A program made the position numbers and the translations under genes. Under the pieces are notes generated by a model. The model did no database searches and was not told the origin of the DNA. It saw only the letters and a program-made list of their open reading frames with translations. Positions 1 through 9,438 of a stretch of DNA of 64,000 bases are shown here, piece after piece (positions within the stretch are counted from its first letter, which is position 1; each line of letters starts with the position of its first letter). The stretch is from Gemella sp. GL1 (GTDB taxonomy: Bacteria > Bacillota > Bacilli > Staphylococcales > Gemellaceae), in contig NZ_JACBYB010000013.1 of NCBI RefSeq assembly GCF_013415365.1, positions 1-64,000 of the forward strand, written 5' to 3'.

Positions 1-10
1 TCTCCAAAAT
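1..10 (-). rRNA. 16S rRNA, extreme 5' end (partial)
   Basis: Read on the minus strand, the sequence reaches the window edge as ATTTTGGAGA, which matches the bases that normally precede GTTTGATCC at the 5' end of Firmicutes 16S rRNA. The gene continues leftwards outside the window. The call rests on these few bases plus the rRNA-type tandem promoters upstream; the exact mature end is not resolvable. Confidence 0.6.
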
Positions 11-145
11 TATTTTTGTTAGCTTGATTAGCTCTTAAAGTTCTTTATAGTCTTTCTTTTAAGACTGTCCTTTTGGAATTAACGTTGACTTAATTCTTTT
101 AGTTTTCAATGTTCAAATCTCTTTGCTACTTTCGGCAACTTTGAT
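11..145 (-). other. rRNA operon leader
   Basis: Transcribed stretch between promoter P2 and the 16S start. It holds a GAAAACTA-like segment at about 100-108, reminiscent of the antitermination region of Bacillus rRNA leaders, and a small hairpin near 52-70 that could take part in processing. No open reading frame is supported here. Confidence 0.5.
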
Positions 146-174
146 AGTATATCATCTTTATTTTTATCTGTCAA
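146..174 (-). promoter_or_regulatory. rRNA promoter P2
   Basis: On the minus strand TTGACA (174-169), a 17-bp spacer and TATACT (151-146). It lies about 140 bp before the 16S start, downstream of a second consensus promoter, the usual tandem arrangement for rRNA operons. Confidence 0.8.
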
Positions 175-279
175 TTGTTTTTTGAAATTTTCTTGAAAAA
201 TTTTAAAAAATCTTAAACACTTGCTTAAAAGCTCTGTTTAGATGATATTTTATTATCCGTCTCTCTCAAGACTTTTTCT

Positions 280-308
280 ATTATATACTACTACTCTTTC
301 ACTGTCAA
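280..308 (-). promoter_or_regulatory. rRNA promoter P1
   Basis: On the minus strand a perfect TTGACA (308-303), a 17-bp spacer and a perfect TATAAT (285-280). It is the upstream member of the tandem pair and lies directly after the nadE terminator. Confidence 0.85.
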
Positions 309-337
309 TAGTTTTTATTACTTTTTTATATTTTTAA

Positions 338-375
338 TTTAAAAATATAAAGGAGTGACTTATTAAAGCACTCCT
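338..375 (-). terminator. nadE terminator
   Basis: Minus-strand stem AGGAGTG/CACTCCT followed by a T-rich tract. It separates nadE from the rRNA promoters. Confidence 0.8.
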
Positions 376-388
376 CAGCGGGAATTAT

Positions 389-1210
389 TTATTTATAAAA
401 ATCAAATATAGTAACTGGCATAGCTCTTTTATGTGCTGATTTTTTGAAGTGATTTTCTATTTTTTCCATTATTTCTTTATCCAATATTTTTCCTTCTAGA
501 TAATCATCTATATTATCATAAGTTACACCTAAGGCTACTTCGTCAGCTAGGGCTGGTCTATTCTCTTCCAAATCTGCTGTTGGTGTTTTTAGGTATAGAT
601 GTTCTGGACAAGATAATTCTTTTAAGATTTGTTTACCTTGTCTCTTATTTAATCTAAATAGAGGAACTATGTCTACTCCTCCATCTCCATACTTAGTATA
701 AAATCCAGTTATTGCTTCTGCCGCATGATCTGTTCCTACTACTATCCCTGAATTCATGGTAGCAATAGAGTATTGAACTTTCATTCTCTCTCTAGCTTTT
801 TCATTACCTTTTGCAAAATCAGAAATTTCTATCCCTGCCCTTTTTAAAGATTCAAAGCTTGCATCCACCGCTTCTTTAATATTTACACTGAATATTTGAT
901 CTGGATTTATGAATTTTAATGCATCTTGGCAATCTGCTTCATCAAACTGTTTACCATAAGGCAATCTTACAGCTATAAATTTATAATCTTTATTTCCAGT
1001 TTCTTCCCTTAATTCATTAATTGCTAATTGGCATAATTTTCCGCAAAGAGTGGAGTCCTGTCCTCCCGATATGCCTAATACTAGAGTTTTTATAAAAGTA
1101 TTTTTCTTTAAATAATCCTTAATAAACGTCTTTGTTTTATATATCTCTTCTTTAACATCTATCTTAGGTTTACATCTTAATTCTTCTATTATTAATTTTT
1201 GTAAAGTCAT
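389..1210 (-). CDS. nadE: NH3-dependent NAD+ synthetase
   Basis: NadE adenylates nicotinate adenine dinucleotide and amidates it with ammonia, the last step of NAD+ synthesis, in the cytosol. The 273-residue protein has the usual length for the ammonia-dependent form and lacks a glutaminase domain. The PP-loop for ATP is visible as GISGGQDST near residues 47-55. The start at 1210 follows AGGTGATACT. It begins 8 bp after pncB, so the two form a nicotinate-salvage operon. NadD, the enzyme between them in the pathway, is not in this window. Confidence 0.95.
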   Translation of the reverse strand: MTLQKLIIEELRCKPKIDVKEEIYKTKTFIKDYLKKNTFIKTLVLGISGGQDSTLCGKLCQLAINELREETGNKDYKFIAVRLPYGKQFDEADCQDALKFINPDQIFSVNIKEAVDASFESLKRAGIEISDFAKGNEKARERMKVQYSIATMNSGIVVGTDHAAEAITGFYTKYGDGGVDIVPLFRLNKRQGKQILKELSCPEHLYLKTPTADLEENRPALADEVALGVTYDNIDDYLEGKILDKEIMEKIENHFKKSAHKRAMPVTIFDFYK

Positions 1211-1218
1211 AGTATCAC

Positions 1219-2664
1219 CTAGAATTTTATTTTATTCTTTATATTTTGTAGAATATTATTTCTATTTTCCCAACATTTATAGGATAAATCTACAGGATAA
1301 AATTCTGGATTAAGCAATCTAGTATATTCCGTCCAGAATTTTGATTTAGCTTCTTTTAAATAAACTTTGCTTTCATTTACATGTGGTAGAGTATAGACTT
1401 GTCTTCCTTCTACAAATATATCTTTATGTAAATTTATGGCTTCAAAGTTCTTAACTTCCTTCGATAAATATGTATGTGTTGGGTGGAATAATTTTATAGA
1501 CTCATAAGATTCCACATCTTCCTTTTCTAAGGCAATATAGTCCCCTGCCGCCATCTTTGTCTCTCTATTGATAATTCTATATAATTTCTTTCTACCAGGC
1601 ACTGTTAATTTAGCCGGATTTTCAGAAATTTTAAGTCTATCTATCATTTGTCCATTTTCATCTTCAAGACAAGTCAATTTATAGACTGCCCCCAATGCTG
1701 GATTTTCATAAGCTGTTATTAATTTAGTTCCTACTCCCCACACATTTACTTTAGCTCCCTGTTGCTTCAAATGAGTGATTGTTGCTTCATCTAAATCATT
1801 TGAAACTACTATTTCCGCTTCTGTAAATCCCTCTGCATCTAACATTTTCCTAGCTTCTTTTGATAAATATGCTATATCTCCCGAATCCAATCTTATTCCT
1901 CTAAAATTGATCTTATTACCCATTTTTTTAGCAACTCGTATTGCATTGGGAATTCCTGATCTCAGGGTATCATATGTATCCACTAGAAAATAGCAATCTT
2001 TATGTACTTCTGCATATTTTTTAAATGCTACATATTCATCTTGATAAGTTTGCACAAAAGAATGAGCATGTGTTCCAATTGGCTTAATATTAAATATTTT
2101 TGCAGCTTTTACATTAGATGTTCCGTCAAAACCACCAATCACAGCTGCTCTAGTTCCCCAAATGGCTGCATCAAATTCATGAGCACGTCTTGTACCAAAT
2201 TCCATACATTTTTCATCTGCACATAAACTCTTAATTCTAGATGCCTTTGTAGCAATTAATGTTTGATAATTTACTATGTTAAGCAGAGCAGTTTCAATTA
2301 GTTGTGCTTGAATTAAGGGAGCCTCAACTCTTACTAAAGGCTCATTAGCAAATACAATTTCTCCCTCTACAACAGATTTAATACTTCCTGTAAATTTCAA
2401 CTCTTTTAAATAACTTAAATAATCTTCATCATAGCCTAAATCTCTTAAATATTCTATATCATTACTTGTGAATGAAAAATTATTTATATAATCTACTATT
2501 CTCTCTAATCCAGCAAATACAGAATAACCCCCAGCAAAAGGTGCTTTTCTAAAATATAAATCAAAATATGACTTTCTTTCGTGTATCCCATCTTTAAAAT
2601 ATACATAACCCATATTTATCTGATATAAATCTGTATGTAGGGCATGTCCCTGATATTTTTCCAT
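1219..2664 (-). CDS. pncB: nicotinate phosphoribosyltransferase
   Basis: PncB makes nicotinate mononucleotide from nicotinate and PRPP with ATP hydrolysis, the entry step of the Preiss-Handler pathway. The 481-residue product matches Firmicutes PncB along its length, beginning with the family-typical [10 protein letters not shown] segment (residues 10-19) and including [10 protein letters not shown] near residues 254-263. It is the first gene of the pncB-nadE unit. The Shine-Dalgarno (GGAGAG) is about 15 bases before the ATG, rather far, so initiation may be weak. Confidence 0.95.
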   Translation of the reverse strand: MEKYQGHALHTDLYQINMGYVYFKDGIHERKSYFDLYFRKAPFAGGYSVFAGLERIVDYINNFSFTSNDIEYLRDLGYDEDYLSYLKELKFTGSIKSVVEGEIVFANEPLVRVEAPLIQAQLIETALLNIVNYQTLIATKASRIKSLCADEKCMEFGTRRAHEFDAAIWGTRAAVIGGFDGTSNVKAAKIFNIKPIGTHAHSFVQTYQDEYVAFKKYAEVHKDCYFLVDTYDTLRSGIPNAIRVAKKMGNKINFRGIRLDSGDIAYLSKEARKMLDAEGFTEAEIVVSNDLDEATITHLKQQGAKVNVWGVGTKLITAYENPALGAVYKLTCLEDENGQMIDRLKISENPAKLTVPGRKKLYRIINRETKMAAGDYIALEKEDVESYESIKLFHPTHTYLSKEVKNFEAINLHKDIFVEGRQVYTLPHVNESKVYLKEAKSKFWTEYTRLLNPEFYPVDLSYKCWENRNNILQNIKNKIKF

Positions 2665-2749
2665 ATTAGTCTACTTTTCTCTCCAAATTATATTTTCTTA
2701 AATTCTACCATAATTTATATATCTATGTATATATTTTTGCCTTTATAAT

Positions 2750-2787
2750 AAAAATAGGAGCTTGATATTCTTAAACTCCTATTTTTT
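2750..2787 (-). terminator. terminator of the rbgA-to-yjjB gene run
   Basis: Minus-strand stem AAAAATAGGAG/CTCCTATTTTT followed by T-rich sequence. It overlaps the stop codon of the last gene of the run. Confidence 0.8.
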
Positions 2788-3246
2788 TCTTCTCAATTTT
2801 ACTCTTTGTATAGATCCAGAAAATACTGAAGCTATAAATATCCCCGCAGCTATAGCACCTGCTTGTAACAAAGTGTCAATAGCCATCTTAGTACCTATAC
2901 TATATTCTTTTATAACTAAATGATGCATTGTGTAGTATAGGCTGTATCCCGGAATTATTGGGATTATCCCTGTATATATAAAAACTGTAGCCGGTAACCT
3001 ATACCTCCTAGATGCATAGTCAGCTAAAATACCAACTATTATAGAACCTACCAAGGCAGATATAACCTTATCTCCATTTGTTATATTCCTCACAAAAATA
3101 AAGGCCCACCATGTTAAAGCACCTATAGTTGAACAAATTAACAAAGATTTCATAGGTGCATTAAAATATATAGCAAAAGCGAAAGTAATTAAAAATCCTA
3201 GAGAAAATTGAATAAATAAATCTAAAACTGTAAAATTTAAAAACAT
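2779..3246 (-). CDS. threonine/serine exporter subunit, YjjB type
   Basis: The 155-residue protein is almost entirely hydrophobic, with about five membrane segments. It matches the C-terminal half of the ThrE threonine/serine exporter family (YjjB/DUF3815), including the central GIIPIIPGYSLYYT (about residues 93-106) that is repeated in ThrE halves. In many bacteria this half is a separate gene next to the YjjP half, as here with 8 bp between them. A role in amino-acid or dicarboxylate export is known for family members; the substrate here is inferred. RBS AGGAGGAAAA lies before the ATG. Confidence 0.85.
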   Translation of the reverse strand: MFLNFTVLDLFIQFSLGFLITFAFAIYFNAPMKSLLICSTIGALTWWAFIFVRNITNGDKVISALVGSIIVGILADYASRRYRLPATVFIYTGIIPIIPGYSLYYTMHHLVIKEYSIGTKMAIDTLLQAGAIAAGIFIASVFSGSIQRVKLRRKK

Positions 3247-3254
3247 TTTTCCTC

Positions 3255-4022
3255 CTACACTAATCTAAGCCCTAATAAAACTCCTAAGGCAATGGTCGTT
3301 CCAACAAAAACTGCAGATAGAGTACCTATCATTCCCGACATATAATCTCCAGCCATAAAATCTCTAACTGAATTGGTAATTTGAACTCCGGGAACCAAGG
3401 GGATAAGCCCTACAATCGTTATACTAGCAGGATTTTCTATAAAAAAATATTGAGCTGCTAATGAAGGTAAAACAGTAGCTATAAAAGCACCAATAAAATT
3501 ACTTAAGTGATCCAAAACTTTAAGCTTAGTTGCATAAATTAAAAAATATGCTTCTATAGCCATAATCGCAAAAGAAAATAAAGAATCTTTAAATGTTCCA
3601 TAGAACATTAGTGCAAAGAAAGGTGCAGATATAGTTAAAGCTGCGATCTTTACCCAATCTCCATAAGGTTTCATAGCTTTAATTTCATTTAATTTCTCAA
3701 AGGCACTATGTATATCCTCTATTTGACCAGAAACCATCTGCCTTGAAAGATCATTAATTAAAGAAATTTTTTCCAAATCATTATCAGCAGCACTTATCCT
3801 ACGCATAGCCGTCATATTAGAATCTTCATATATAAATGTTATTATCACAAAACTGTAAGTGACAAGCACATTTACAGTATCAATATTCCTATGCGAGACT
3901 AATACCCTATAGACCGTATCCTCTACCCTGTAAACCTCAGCACCGTAAGACATCATCATCCTCGCCATTTTTACAGAAAAATTAAGAAGGGCTTTTGCGT
4001 CTTTTTCATTTTCTAATAACAT
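3255..4022 (-). CDS. threonine/serine exporter subunit, YjjP type
   Basis: The 255-residue protein has a soluble N-terminal part (about residues 1-125) and then about five membrane segments. It fits the DUF1212/YjjP half of the ThrE exporter. GLIPLVPGVQITNSVRD (about residues 206-222) is the counterpart of the IPGYSLYYT motif in its partner gene. The two proteins probably form one transporter, which is inference from the split-ThrE family. The start follows AGGAGATGTAAT. The gene lies 10 bp after trmK in the same transcript. Confidence 0.85.
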   Translation of the reverse strand: MLLENEKDAKALLNFSVKMARMMMSYGAEVYRVEDTVYRVLVSHRNIDTVNVLVTYSFVIITFIYEDSNMTAMRRISAADNDLEKISLINDLSRQMVSGQIEDIHSAFEKLNEIKAMKPYGDWVKIAALTISAPFFALMFYGTFKDSLFSFAIMAIEAYFLIYATKLKVLDHLSNFIGAFIATVLPSLAAQYFFIENPASITIVGLIPLVPGVQITNSVRDFMAGDYMSGMIGTLSAVFVGTTIALGVLLGLRLV

Positions 4023-4032
4023 ATTACATCTC

Positions 4033-4722
4033 CTAATATTTCTCTAATACTTTTCTTATCATTTTCTCTTGCTTATTCAATTCTTCTAACTTATAAGTAG
4101 ATTCAGATCTAGATTTTTTAAGTTCGTTTTTTATATACTTAATCTTTTCTAATTCTTGTTTATACTTAGTAACAAATGCCTTATTTTTAATTTCAAGGAG
4201 GTATTTTCCAAAAAATACTTCATCTTCAGTCATAATCATTTGTCCATATTCAGCGACTATTATTTCATATATATGCCCCTCTTCTTCTATAATATCCTCA
4301 GCTACTATTTTATAACCTAAATCCCTTAATTTAATCCTTAACAAATTTGCTGCTACATTAGGTTGAAGAACTAATTGCGGCTTATTAGCTAGCTTATCTT
4401 TTCCTGACTCTAAAATATCAGCTATAAGCTTTCCACCCATTCCACAAATAGTAATAACATCAATGTCGTCATCTAATGAAATAGCATCAAGTCCAGATGC
4501 TTTCCTACATTCAATAAGGTCTACTAAATTATTATCTTTAACATTTTGTATAGAAGATTTATAAGGACCCTCTACCACTTCACCTGCAATAGCAAAATCA
4601 ATCTTCCCTTCCTTAGCCAAATATATAGGTAAATAAGCATGATCACTTCCTATATCTGCTAACCTTCTATTTTTTACAAAAGTTGCCACTTTTTTTAATC
4701 TATTATTTATATTTAAAATCAT
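4033..4722 (-). CDS. trmK: tRNA (adenine22-N1)-methyltransferase
   Basis: TrmK uses S-adenosylmethionine to make m1A22 in tRNA. The 229-residue protein starts with the family signature RLKKVATFV and LADIGSDHAYLPIYLAKEGK (about residues 22-41), the SAM-binding loop, followed by the ICGMGGKLI catalytic region near residue 92. The C-terminal third is lysine/glutamate-rich and coiled-coil-like, as in Bacillus TrmK. RBS AGGGGAAAAG precedes the ATG. It sits between dinB and the yjjP/yjjB exporter genes. Confidence 0.9.
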   Translation of the reverse strand: MILNINNRLKKVATFVKNRRLADIGSDHAYLPIYLAKEGKIDFAIAGEVVEGPYKSSIQNVKDNNLVDLIECRKASGLDAISLDDDIDVITICGMGGKLIADILESGKDKLANKPQLVLQPNVAANLLRIKLRDLGYKIVAEDIIEEEGHIYEIIVAEYGQMIMTEDEVFFGKYLLEIKNKAFVTKYKQELEKIKYIKNELKKSRSESTYKLEELNKQEKMIRKVLEKY

Positions 4723-4730
4723 CTTTTCCC

Positions 4731-5942
4731 CTAATTTTCCAAAAAATCTTTACTAAAGCTAGTAGTAATTACATTTTCTTTACCAGTCTTTAATCCTTTA
4801 ATTTCCTTAACGACTTCTTTTCCATATTTTTTATTCAAGACTTTCATAAGATTGTGAAGCTTTATATTTTTATCAGATTTGTGATTAGTAAATATATCTA
4901 ATTGCTTTGCTATGCCATCTTTACTTTTTATATTATTTAAAGAAACACCTAACAATCTTATACTTTTATCATAAGAATAGTTTCCCTCTAGTAAATCCAT
5001 AGCAACCCTATATATTTCATACTCATCATTTATGTATTCACCTAGCTTACTAGCTCTAGTAATTACTTTAAAATCAGCAAATTTTATAGTAATCGAAACA
5101 TTATTTCCAACATGATTTTTATTACTTGCCCTTTGAGAAACTTTTTTAGATAATTCCCTTACTTGTTTAGAAATTTCTCTAGGATCCTCTAAATCAACAG
5201 GATAAGTCTTAGAATTACCAATAGATTTTCTTTCATAGTTGTATTTTAATTTATCACTAGATATACCCAATGCTTTCTGCTTTAAACGTAAACCTTGAAC
5301 ACCTAATATACTATTAAGAATAACATCATTAGCAAGAGCTAAATCTCCTATTGTATTTATAGCTTGATTTTTAAGCTTCTTAGCAGAGGCTTTCCCGCAA
5401 CCATGCATTTCAACAACATCTTTAGACCATAAAATTTTTTTATAATTTTTCTTATTTAAAATTATAAATCCTTTAGGTTTTTTCATATCAGATGCCATCT
5501 TTGCTAAAAATTTTGTGAAAGATAAACCTACACTAGAGGGTAAATCTAATTCATAAAATATCCTTCTCTGAATTATAGCCATAGTTTTTATAGGATTAGG
5601 AAGGTTTGTCAAATCAATATATGCCTCATCAATCGAAACTACTTCTACTTTATCAGTGTAAGATCTTATCAAATCAAATACTTTTTTAGATTCCTTTTGA
5701 TATCTTTCAAAATTAGGCCTCATAAATTTGATATTAGGACATAATCTTCTGGCATCTCCTACTTTCATAGTAGCACGAATCCCTTTATCTCTAGCAGAAT
5801 AATTGGCCGTGACTATTATTCCATGACGTTTACTGACTTCTCCAGAGATAGCCAGAGGTTTATCACGTAAAGAAGGATTGTATTTTTCTTCAACACTAGC
5901 ATAAAAACAATTCATATCAATATGAGCTATTATTTTAGACAT
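4731..5942 (-). CDS. dinB: DNA polymerase IV (Y-family)
   Basis: A lesion-bypass polymerase without proofreading. The N-terminal catalytic motif AHIDMNCFYASVEE and the VSIDEAYIDL motif (about residues 105-114) hold the metal-binding Asp and Glu residues. Helix-hairpin-helix and little-finger domains follow, and a KQLDIF element near residue 357 may bind the sliding clamp. An upstream in-frame ATG exists at 5954, but GGAGG lies 5 bp before the ATG at 5942, so I chose that start (403 residues). It is co-directional with the RNase J2-like gene 25 bp upstream. Confidence 0.93.
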   Translation of the reverse strand: MSKIIAHIDMNCFYASVEEKYNPSLRDKPLAISGEVSKRHGIIVTANYSARDKGIRATMKVGDARRLCPNIKFMRPNFERYQKESKKVFDLIRSYTDKVEVVSIDEAYIDLTNLPNPIKTMAIIQRRIFYELDLPSSVGLSFTKFLAKMASDMKKPKGFIILNKKNYKKILWSKDVVEMHGCGKASAKKLKNQAINTIGDLALANDVILNSILGVQGLRLKQKALGISSDKLKYNYERKSIGNSKTYPVDLEDPREISKQVRELSKKVSQRASNKNHVGNNVSITIKFADFKVITRASKLGEYINDEYEIYRVAMDLLEGNYSYDKSIRLLGVSLNNIKSKDGIAKQLDIFTNHKSDKNIKLHNLMKVLNKKYGKEVVKEIKGLKTGKENVITTSFSKDFLEN

Positions 5943-5966
5943 ACAATCCTCCATATATTTATATTA

Positions 5967-7652
5967 TTAAACCAATGAGAAATTAACCACTATAATTGGT
6001 CTTCTCTTAGTATTATCATATAGTAAACTCGATAACATAGATCTAATCTCCGCCTTAATTGTAGAGCACTCACGAATAGACCTAATAGGATTATTTTCTA
6101 AGTATTCTACTACTTTAGATTCCGCCTCATCTATAAGTTCTTTAGATTTTTTTACATAAACAAACCCTTTGGTCTGAATACAAGGTCTTCCTAGTAATTG
6201 CTTAGTTTTTTTGCTAATGGCATAAGATGCTACAAAAATTCCATCATTCGATAAAATTTTTCTATCTTTAAGGACAAATTCTTCCACACTTCCTACACTC
6301 TTACCATCTACAAGAATGTTTCCTACTGCTATGTTTTTCTTAAGGACATTAAACTTATTGGCAATCAGTTCTAAAGTAGAACCTTTTTCCAATAAATGTA
6401 CTTTATCTGCTGCTACTCCAGTTTCCAAAGCCAAATCAGCATGCTTTTTAAGATTTCTATACTCCCCTTGAACTGGTATAAAATGTTTTGGTGACAGCAA
6501 GTTTAGCATCATCTTAAGTTCTTCTTTAGTAGCGTGACTTGATGCGTGAAGCTTCTTAGATGTCGCAACTACATTAGCTCCCAGCTTAACTAATAGGTTT
6601 AGTGTTTCATAAAGCATAACTTCCATCGTTGGTGATGGTGTAGCTGCAACCATTACGGTATCACCTTTTTCAATTCTAACTTCTGCAATTTTACCATCAG
6701 CAATCTGCCTAATAGCTTCGATAGGTTCCCCTTGCTCTCCAGAAGATAAAATCAATATTTCATTAGCAGGATATTTTTTTAAATCTTCAATATTAATAAG
6801 CTTCTCATCTTCAATTTTCATATAAGCCAATTTTCTTGCAATTGCTATGGCATTCTTGATAGATGATCCAAGTAAAGCTATCTTTCTATTTTGATTTAAG
6901 GCTGCATTAACAATGTGGGACATAGTTAAAAAATTAGATGAATAGCATGTAACAATTAATCTTTTATTAGCTTTATAAAAAGCAGAATCGATTTGTAAAG
7001 CAGCATCTTGTTCTGGTAAATTATGACCAGCCGTATTGGCATTAGCAGAATCACTTAACAAAGCTAAGACTCCTTCTTGTCCCAATCTTGCAATTTCAAA
7101 CATATCCGACTTATATGCTTTCATCACCGATTGATCAAACTTAAATTCACCAGTATATATAATAGATCCTTGACTTGTTGACAAGCTAATACCTAATGAA
7201 TCTGGCATAGAATATGTTGTTTTAAAAAATGATATTTTTGTATTTTTAAATTCAAAAATTGATTTATTAGAAACATAGTTAAACTTAAGTCTCTTCTTGA
7301 CACCTAACTGACGTAAATTCGATTTCAACAGTTCTAAGCTTAATTTAGAACCGTAGATAGGACAGTTTAATTTACTAATAATGTAAGGAATTGCTCCCAT
7401 AGAAGATACATGACCATTCGTTAGGAAAATCCCTTTTAGTTTATTCTTATTTTTTACTACATAAGAAATATCAGGTATAACAGCATCTATACCTATCATC
7501 TCCACCTCAGGAAACATGAGTCCAGAGTCTAATAAAAACATCTCATCATTTATCTCGACAAGATACATATTCTTAGCAATTTCTTCTACTCCTCCCAGTG
7601 GAGTGATTCTTATCTTTTCAGAAGAACGCTTCTTCTTAATTTGATTACTCAT
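5967..7652 (-). CDS. rnjB: RNase J2-like metallo-beta-lactamase protein, degenerate active site
   Basis: The 561-residue protein has RNase J architecture: beta-lactamase, beta-CASP and C-terminal domains. RNase J1 degrades and processes RNA using metal ions held by HxHxDH and later His/Asp residues. Here HxHxDH is replaced by NGHVSS (residues 79-84), THSIPDS by TYSMPDS, GDFKFD by GEFKFD, and PVHGEYR by PVQGEYR. Most metal ligands are therefore missing. RNase J2 proteins of Firmicutes are known to be weakly active partners of J1, so a structural or RNA-binding role is likely; a paralogous J1 should exist elsewhere. The ATG follows AAAGGAGAAAGAA and overlaps the rnhB end by 8 bp. Confidence 0.85.
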   Translation of the reverse strand: MSNQIKKKRSSEKIRITPLGGVEEIAKNMYLVEINDEMFLLDSGLMFPEVEMIGIDAVIPDISYVVKNKNKLKGIFLTNGHVSSMGAIPYIISKLNCPIYGSKLSLELLKSNLRQLGVKKRLKFNYVSNKSIFEFKNTKISFFKTTYSMPDSLGISLSTSQGSIIYTGEFKFDQSVMKAYKSDMFEIARLGQEGVLALLSDSANANTAGHNLPEQDAALQIDSAFYKANKRLIVTCYSSNFLTMSHIVNAALNQNRKIALLGSSIKNAIAIARKLAYMKIEDEKLINIEDLKKYPANEILILSSGEQGEPIEAIRQIADGKIAEVRIEKGDTVMVAATPSPTMEVMLYETLNLLVKLGANVVATSKKLHASSHATKEELKMMLNLLSPKHFIPVQGEYRNLKKHADLALETGVAADKVHLLEKGSTLELIANKFNVLKKNIAVGNILVDGKSVGSVEEFVLKDRKILSNDGIFVASYAISKKTKQLLGRPCIQTKGFVYVKKSKELIDEAESKVVEYLENNPIRSIRECSTIKAEIRSMLSSLLYDNTKRRPIIVVNFSLV

Positions 7653-8424
7653 TTCTTTCTCCTTTTTTTATCATTGATTTTATCGGTTCAAAATCCCTTC
7701 TATGAATTGGACATATACCATATTCTTCCAATCCTATTAAATGCTTTTTAGTACCATATCCCATATTATTTTCAAAATCATAATATGGATATTTTTTAGC
7801 ATATTCTACCATTAATCTATCTCTATGCACCTTAGCTAAAATTGATGCAGCCGCAATACTTATAGACTTTGTATCACCCTTAATTATACTATGGCTATCT
7901 ATAGCAATATTTTCTAAGGGCATAGCGTCAATAAGTAGAAAATCTGGTTTAACTTCCAGATTACTTATTGCTTTTTTCATAGCTAACTTTGTCGCTTGAT
8001 AAATATTATACTTTTCTATTTGATAATTATCCATTTCTACTATTGCATAGGCTACTGCATCTTTGATAATTTCTTCATATAAGGCTTCTCTTCTCCCTTT
8101 TGACAACTTCTTGGAGTCATTAAGGCCCGGATAATAAGAGTCTTCCTTTAAAATAACAGCAGAGGCAACTACAGGCCCTGCTAATGGTCCACGCCCAACT
8201 TCATCAATTCCTGCAATAAACTTATAACCTAGTTCTCTACATTTTTTCTCATAAAGACTTCTAGCACGATAATCTAGCTTTTCTTTTAAAATAGCCTTTT
8301 GTTTTTTATCATAGGCTTTAACTAACTTTTGAACTCCTACTCTTTCATCAGCCCTAAAATTATCTAATTCTTCTTGACTTAAATTATCAAACTGCAATCT
8401 TTCTTTTATCTCACTAATCTTCAT
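7645..8424 (-). CDS. rnhB: ribonuclease HII
   Basis: RNase HII nicks RNA in RNA-DNA hybrids and removes single ribonucleotides. The family hallmark GIDEVGRGPLAGPVVASAV is present with the catalytic Asp and Glu; the second Asp is in LLIDAMPL, and HRRDFEP is near the C-terminus. Two starts are possible: ATG 8442 or ATG 8424. I prefer 8424 because MKISEIKERL looks like the native N-terminus, but the ribosome-binding evidence does not decide. It overlaps rbgA by 11 bp with the chosen start, so translation is probably coupled. Confidence 0.93.
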   Translation of the reverse strand: MKISEIKERLQFDNLSQEELDNFRADERVGVQKLVKAYDKKQKAILKEKLDYRARSLYEKKCRELGYKFIAGIDEVGRGPLAGPVVASAVILKEDSYYPGLNDSKKLSKGRREALYEEIIKDAVAYAIVEMDNYQIEKYNIYQATKLAMKKAISNLEVKPDFLLIDAMPLENIAIDSHSIIKGDTKSISIAAASILAKVHRDRLMVEYAKKYPYYDFENNMGYGTKKHLIGLEEYGICPIHRRDFEPIKSMIKKGERNE

Positions 8425-9280
8425 GAGCAAGCATATCCTCATACTTATCCAAAGTAATTAGACCAAATTTTTGAGTCCTAAAATCTTGAATTAAAAGTTT
8501 AATAGCTGCATCATAGTCATAATCACCTGCAATGAGTTTAAATCTTTTTTTAGCAATTGCCTGCATAATTTCTAAGCTTTCACTATCTTTAGAAATATCA
8601 ATTTTATAGAAACTCTTAAAATCTTCAAAATGATATTTCTTAAGAAATTCTATTAAATATAAGGCTACTTCATCTAGCGGAGTAATATCATCTTTAATAG
8701 AAGCTATCAGGCTAAGTTTTTTACCAATTTCTTGATTATCAAACTTAGGCATTAAAATTCCCGGAGTATCTAATAAATCTATATCCTTATTAAGTTTTAG
8801 CCATTGCTGTTTCTTAGTAACTCCTGGTCTATTAGCCGTATTAGCAACATTTTTCTTAATCATCTTATTGATGAAGGTTGATTTTCCAACATTAGGAACA
8901 CCAATCACCATAGAACGAATTGCTCTAGGTTTAATACCTTTTGCTTTCATTCTTTCAAATTTTTCTGATAGTTCTTCTTTCGCTTCTCCTATAATGCCAT
9001 TTAGTGAATTGGAATTTTTTGCATCGGCATAAACTACTTTATAGCCTCTTTCTTCAAAATATTTTTTCCATTTAGCTGTTTCTTTTTTATCACATAAGTC
9101 TATTTTATTAAAAATTATTACTTTTTTCTTATCTTTGACTACTTCATCTAGATACATATTATGTGAAGATAAAGGACATCTAGCATCAACCAACTCAAAA
9201 ACAATATCAACTAATTTTAAATTTTCTTTTACTTCTCTAGTAGCTTTGGCCATATGACCAGGAAACCATTGTATTGTCAT
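8414..9280 (-). CDS. rbgA: ribosome biogenesis GTPase A
   Basis: RbgA (YlqF) is a circularly permuted GTPase needed for late 50S ribosome assembly. The permuted order is visible: NKIDLCD (G4, about residues 58-64) comes before GVPNVGKST (G1, about 127-135) and DTPG (G3, about 172-175). The N-terminal IQWFPGHMAKA is the family signature. 288 residues is normal length. RBS AAGGAGGAAGAT precedes the ATG, and an extended -10 (TGGTAAAAT) lies about 70 bp upstream. It is the first gene of a seven-gene minus-strand run down to yjjB. Confidence 0.95.
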   Translation of the reverse strand: MTIQWFPGHMAKATREVKENLKLVDIVFELVDARCPLSSHNMYLDEVVKDKKKVIIFNKIDLCDKKETAKWKKYFEERGYKVVYADAKNSNSLNGIIGEAKEELSEKFERMKAKGIKPRAIRSMVIGVPNVGKSTFINKMIKKNVANTANRPGVTKKQQWLKLNKDIDLLDTPGILMPKFDNQEIGKKLSLIASIKDDITPLDEVALYLIEFLKKYHFEDFKSFYKIDISKDSESLEIMQAIAKKRFKLIAGDYDYDAAIKLLIQDFRTQKFGLITLDKYEDMLAHED

Positions 9281-9390
9281 ATCTTCCTCCTTAAAATTAT
9301 TTTAAAATTCTTTATACAATCACTCTATTTTACCATATTTTAAATTTTTTTTAAATTGATTATATGACTTTTCTAACATATGAATAAAAT

Positions 9391-9423
9391 AAAAAAGCTA
9401 GAGATGATTTCTCATCTTCTAGC
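9391..9423 (-). terminator. rplS terminator
   Basis: Stem GCTAGAgATGA/TCATCTtCTAGC on the minus strand, followed by TTTTTT. Confidence 0.9.
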
Positions 9424-9438
9424 ATTTTAATTGACTTA

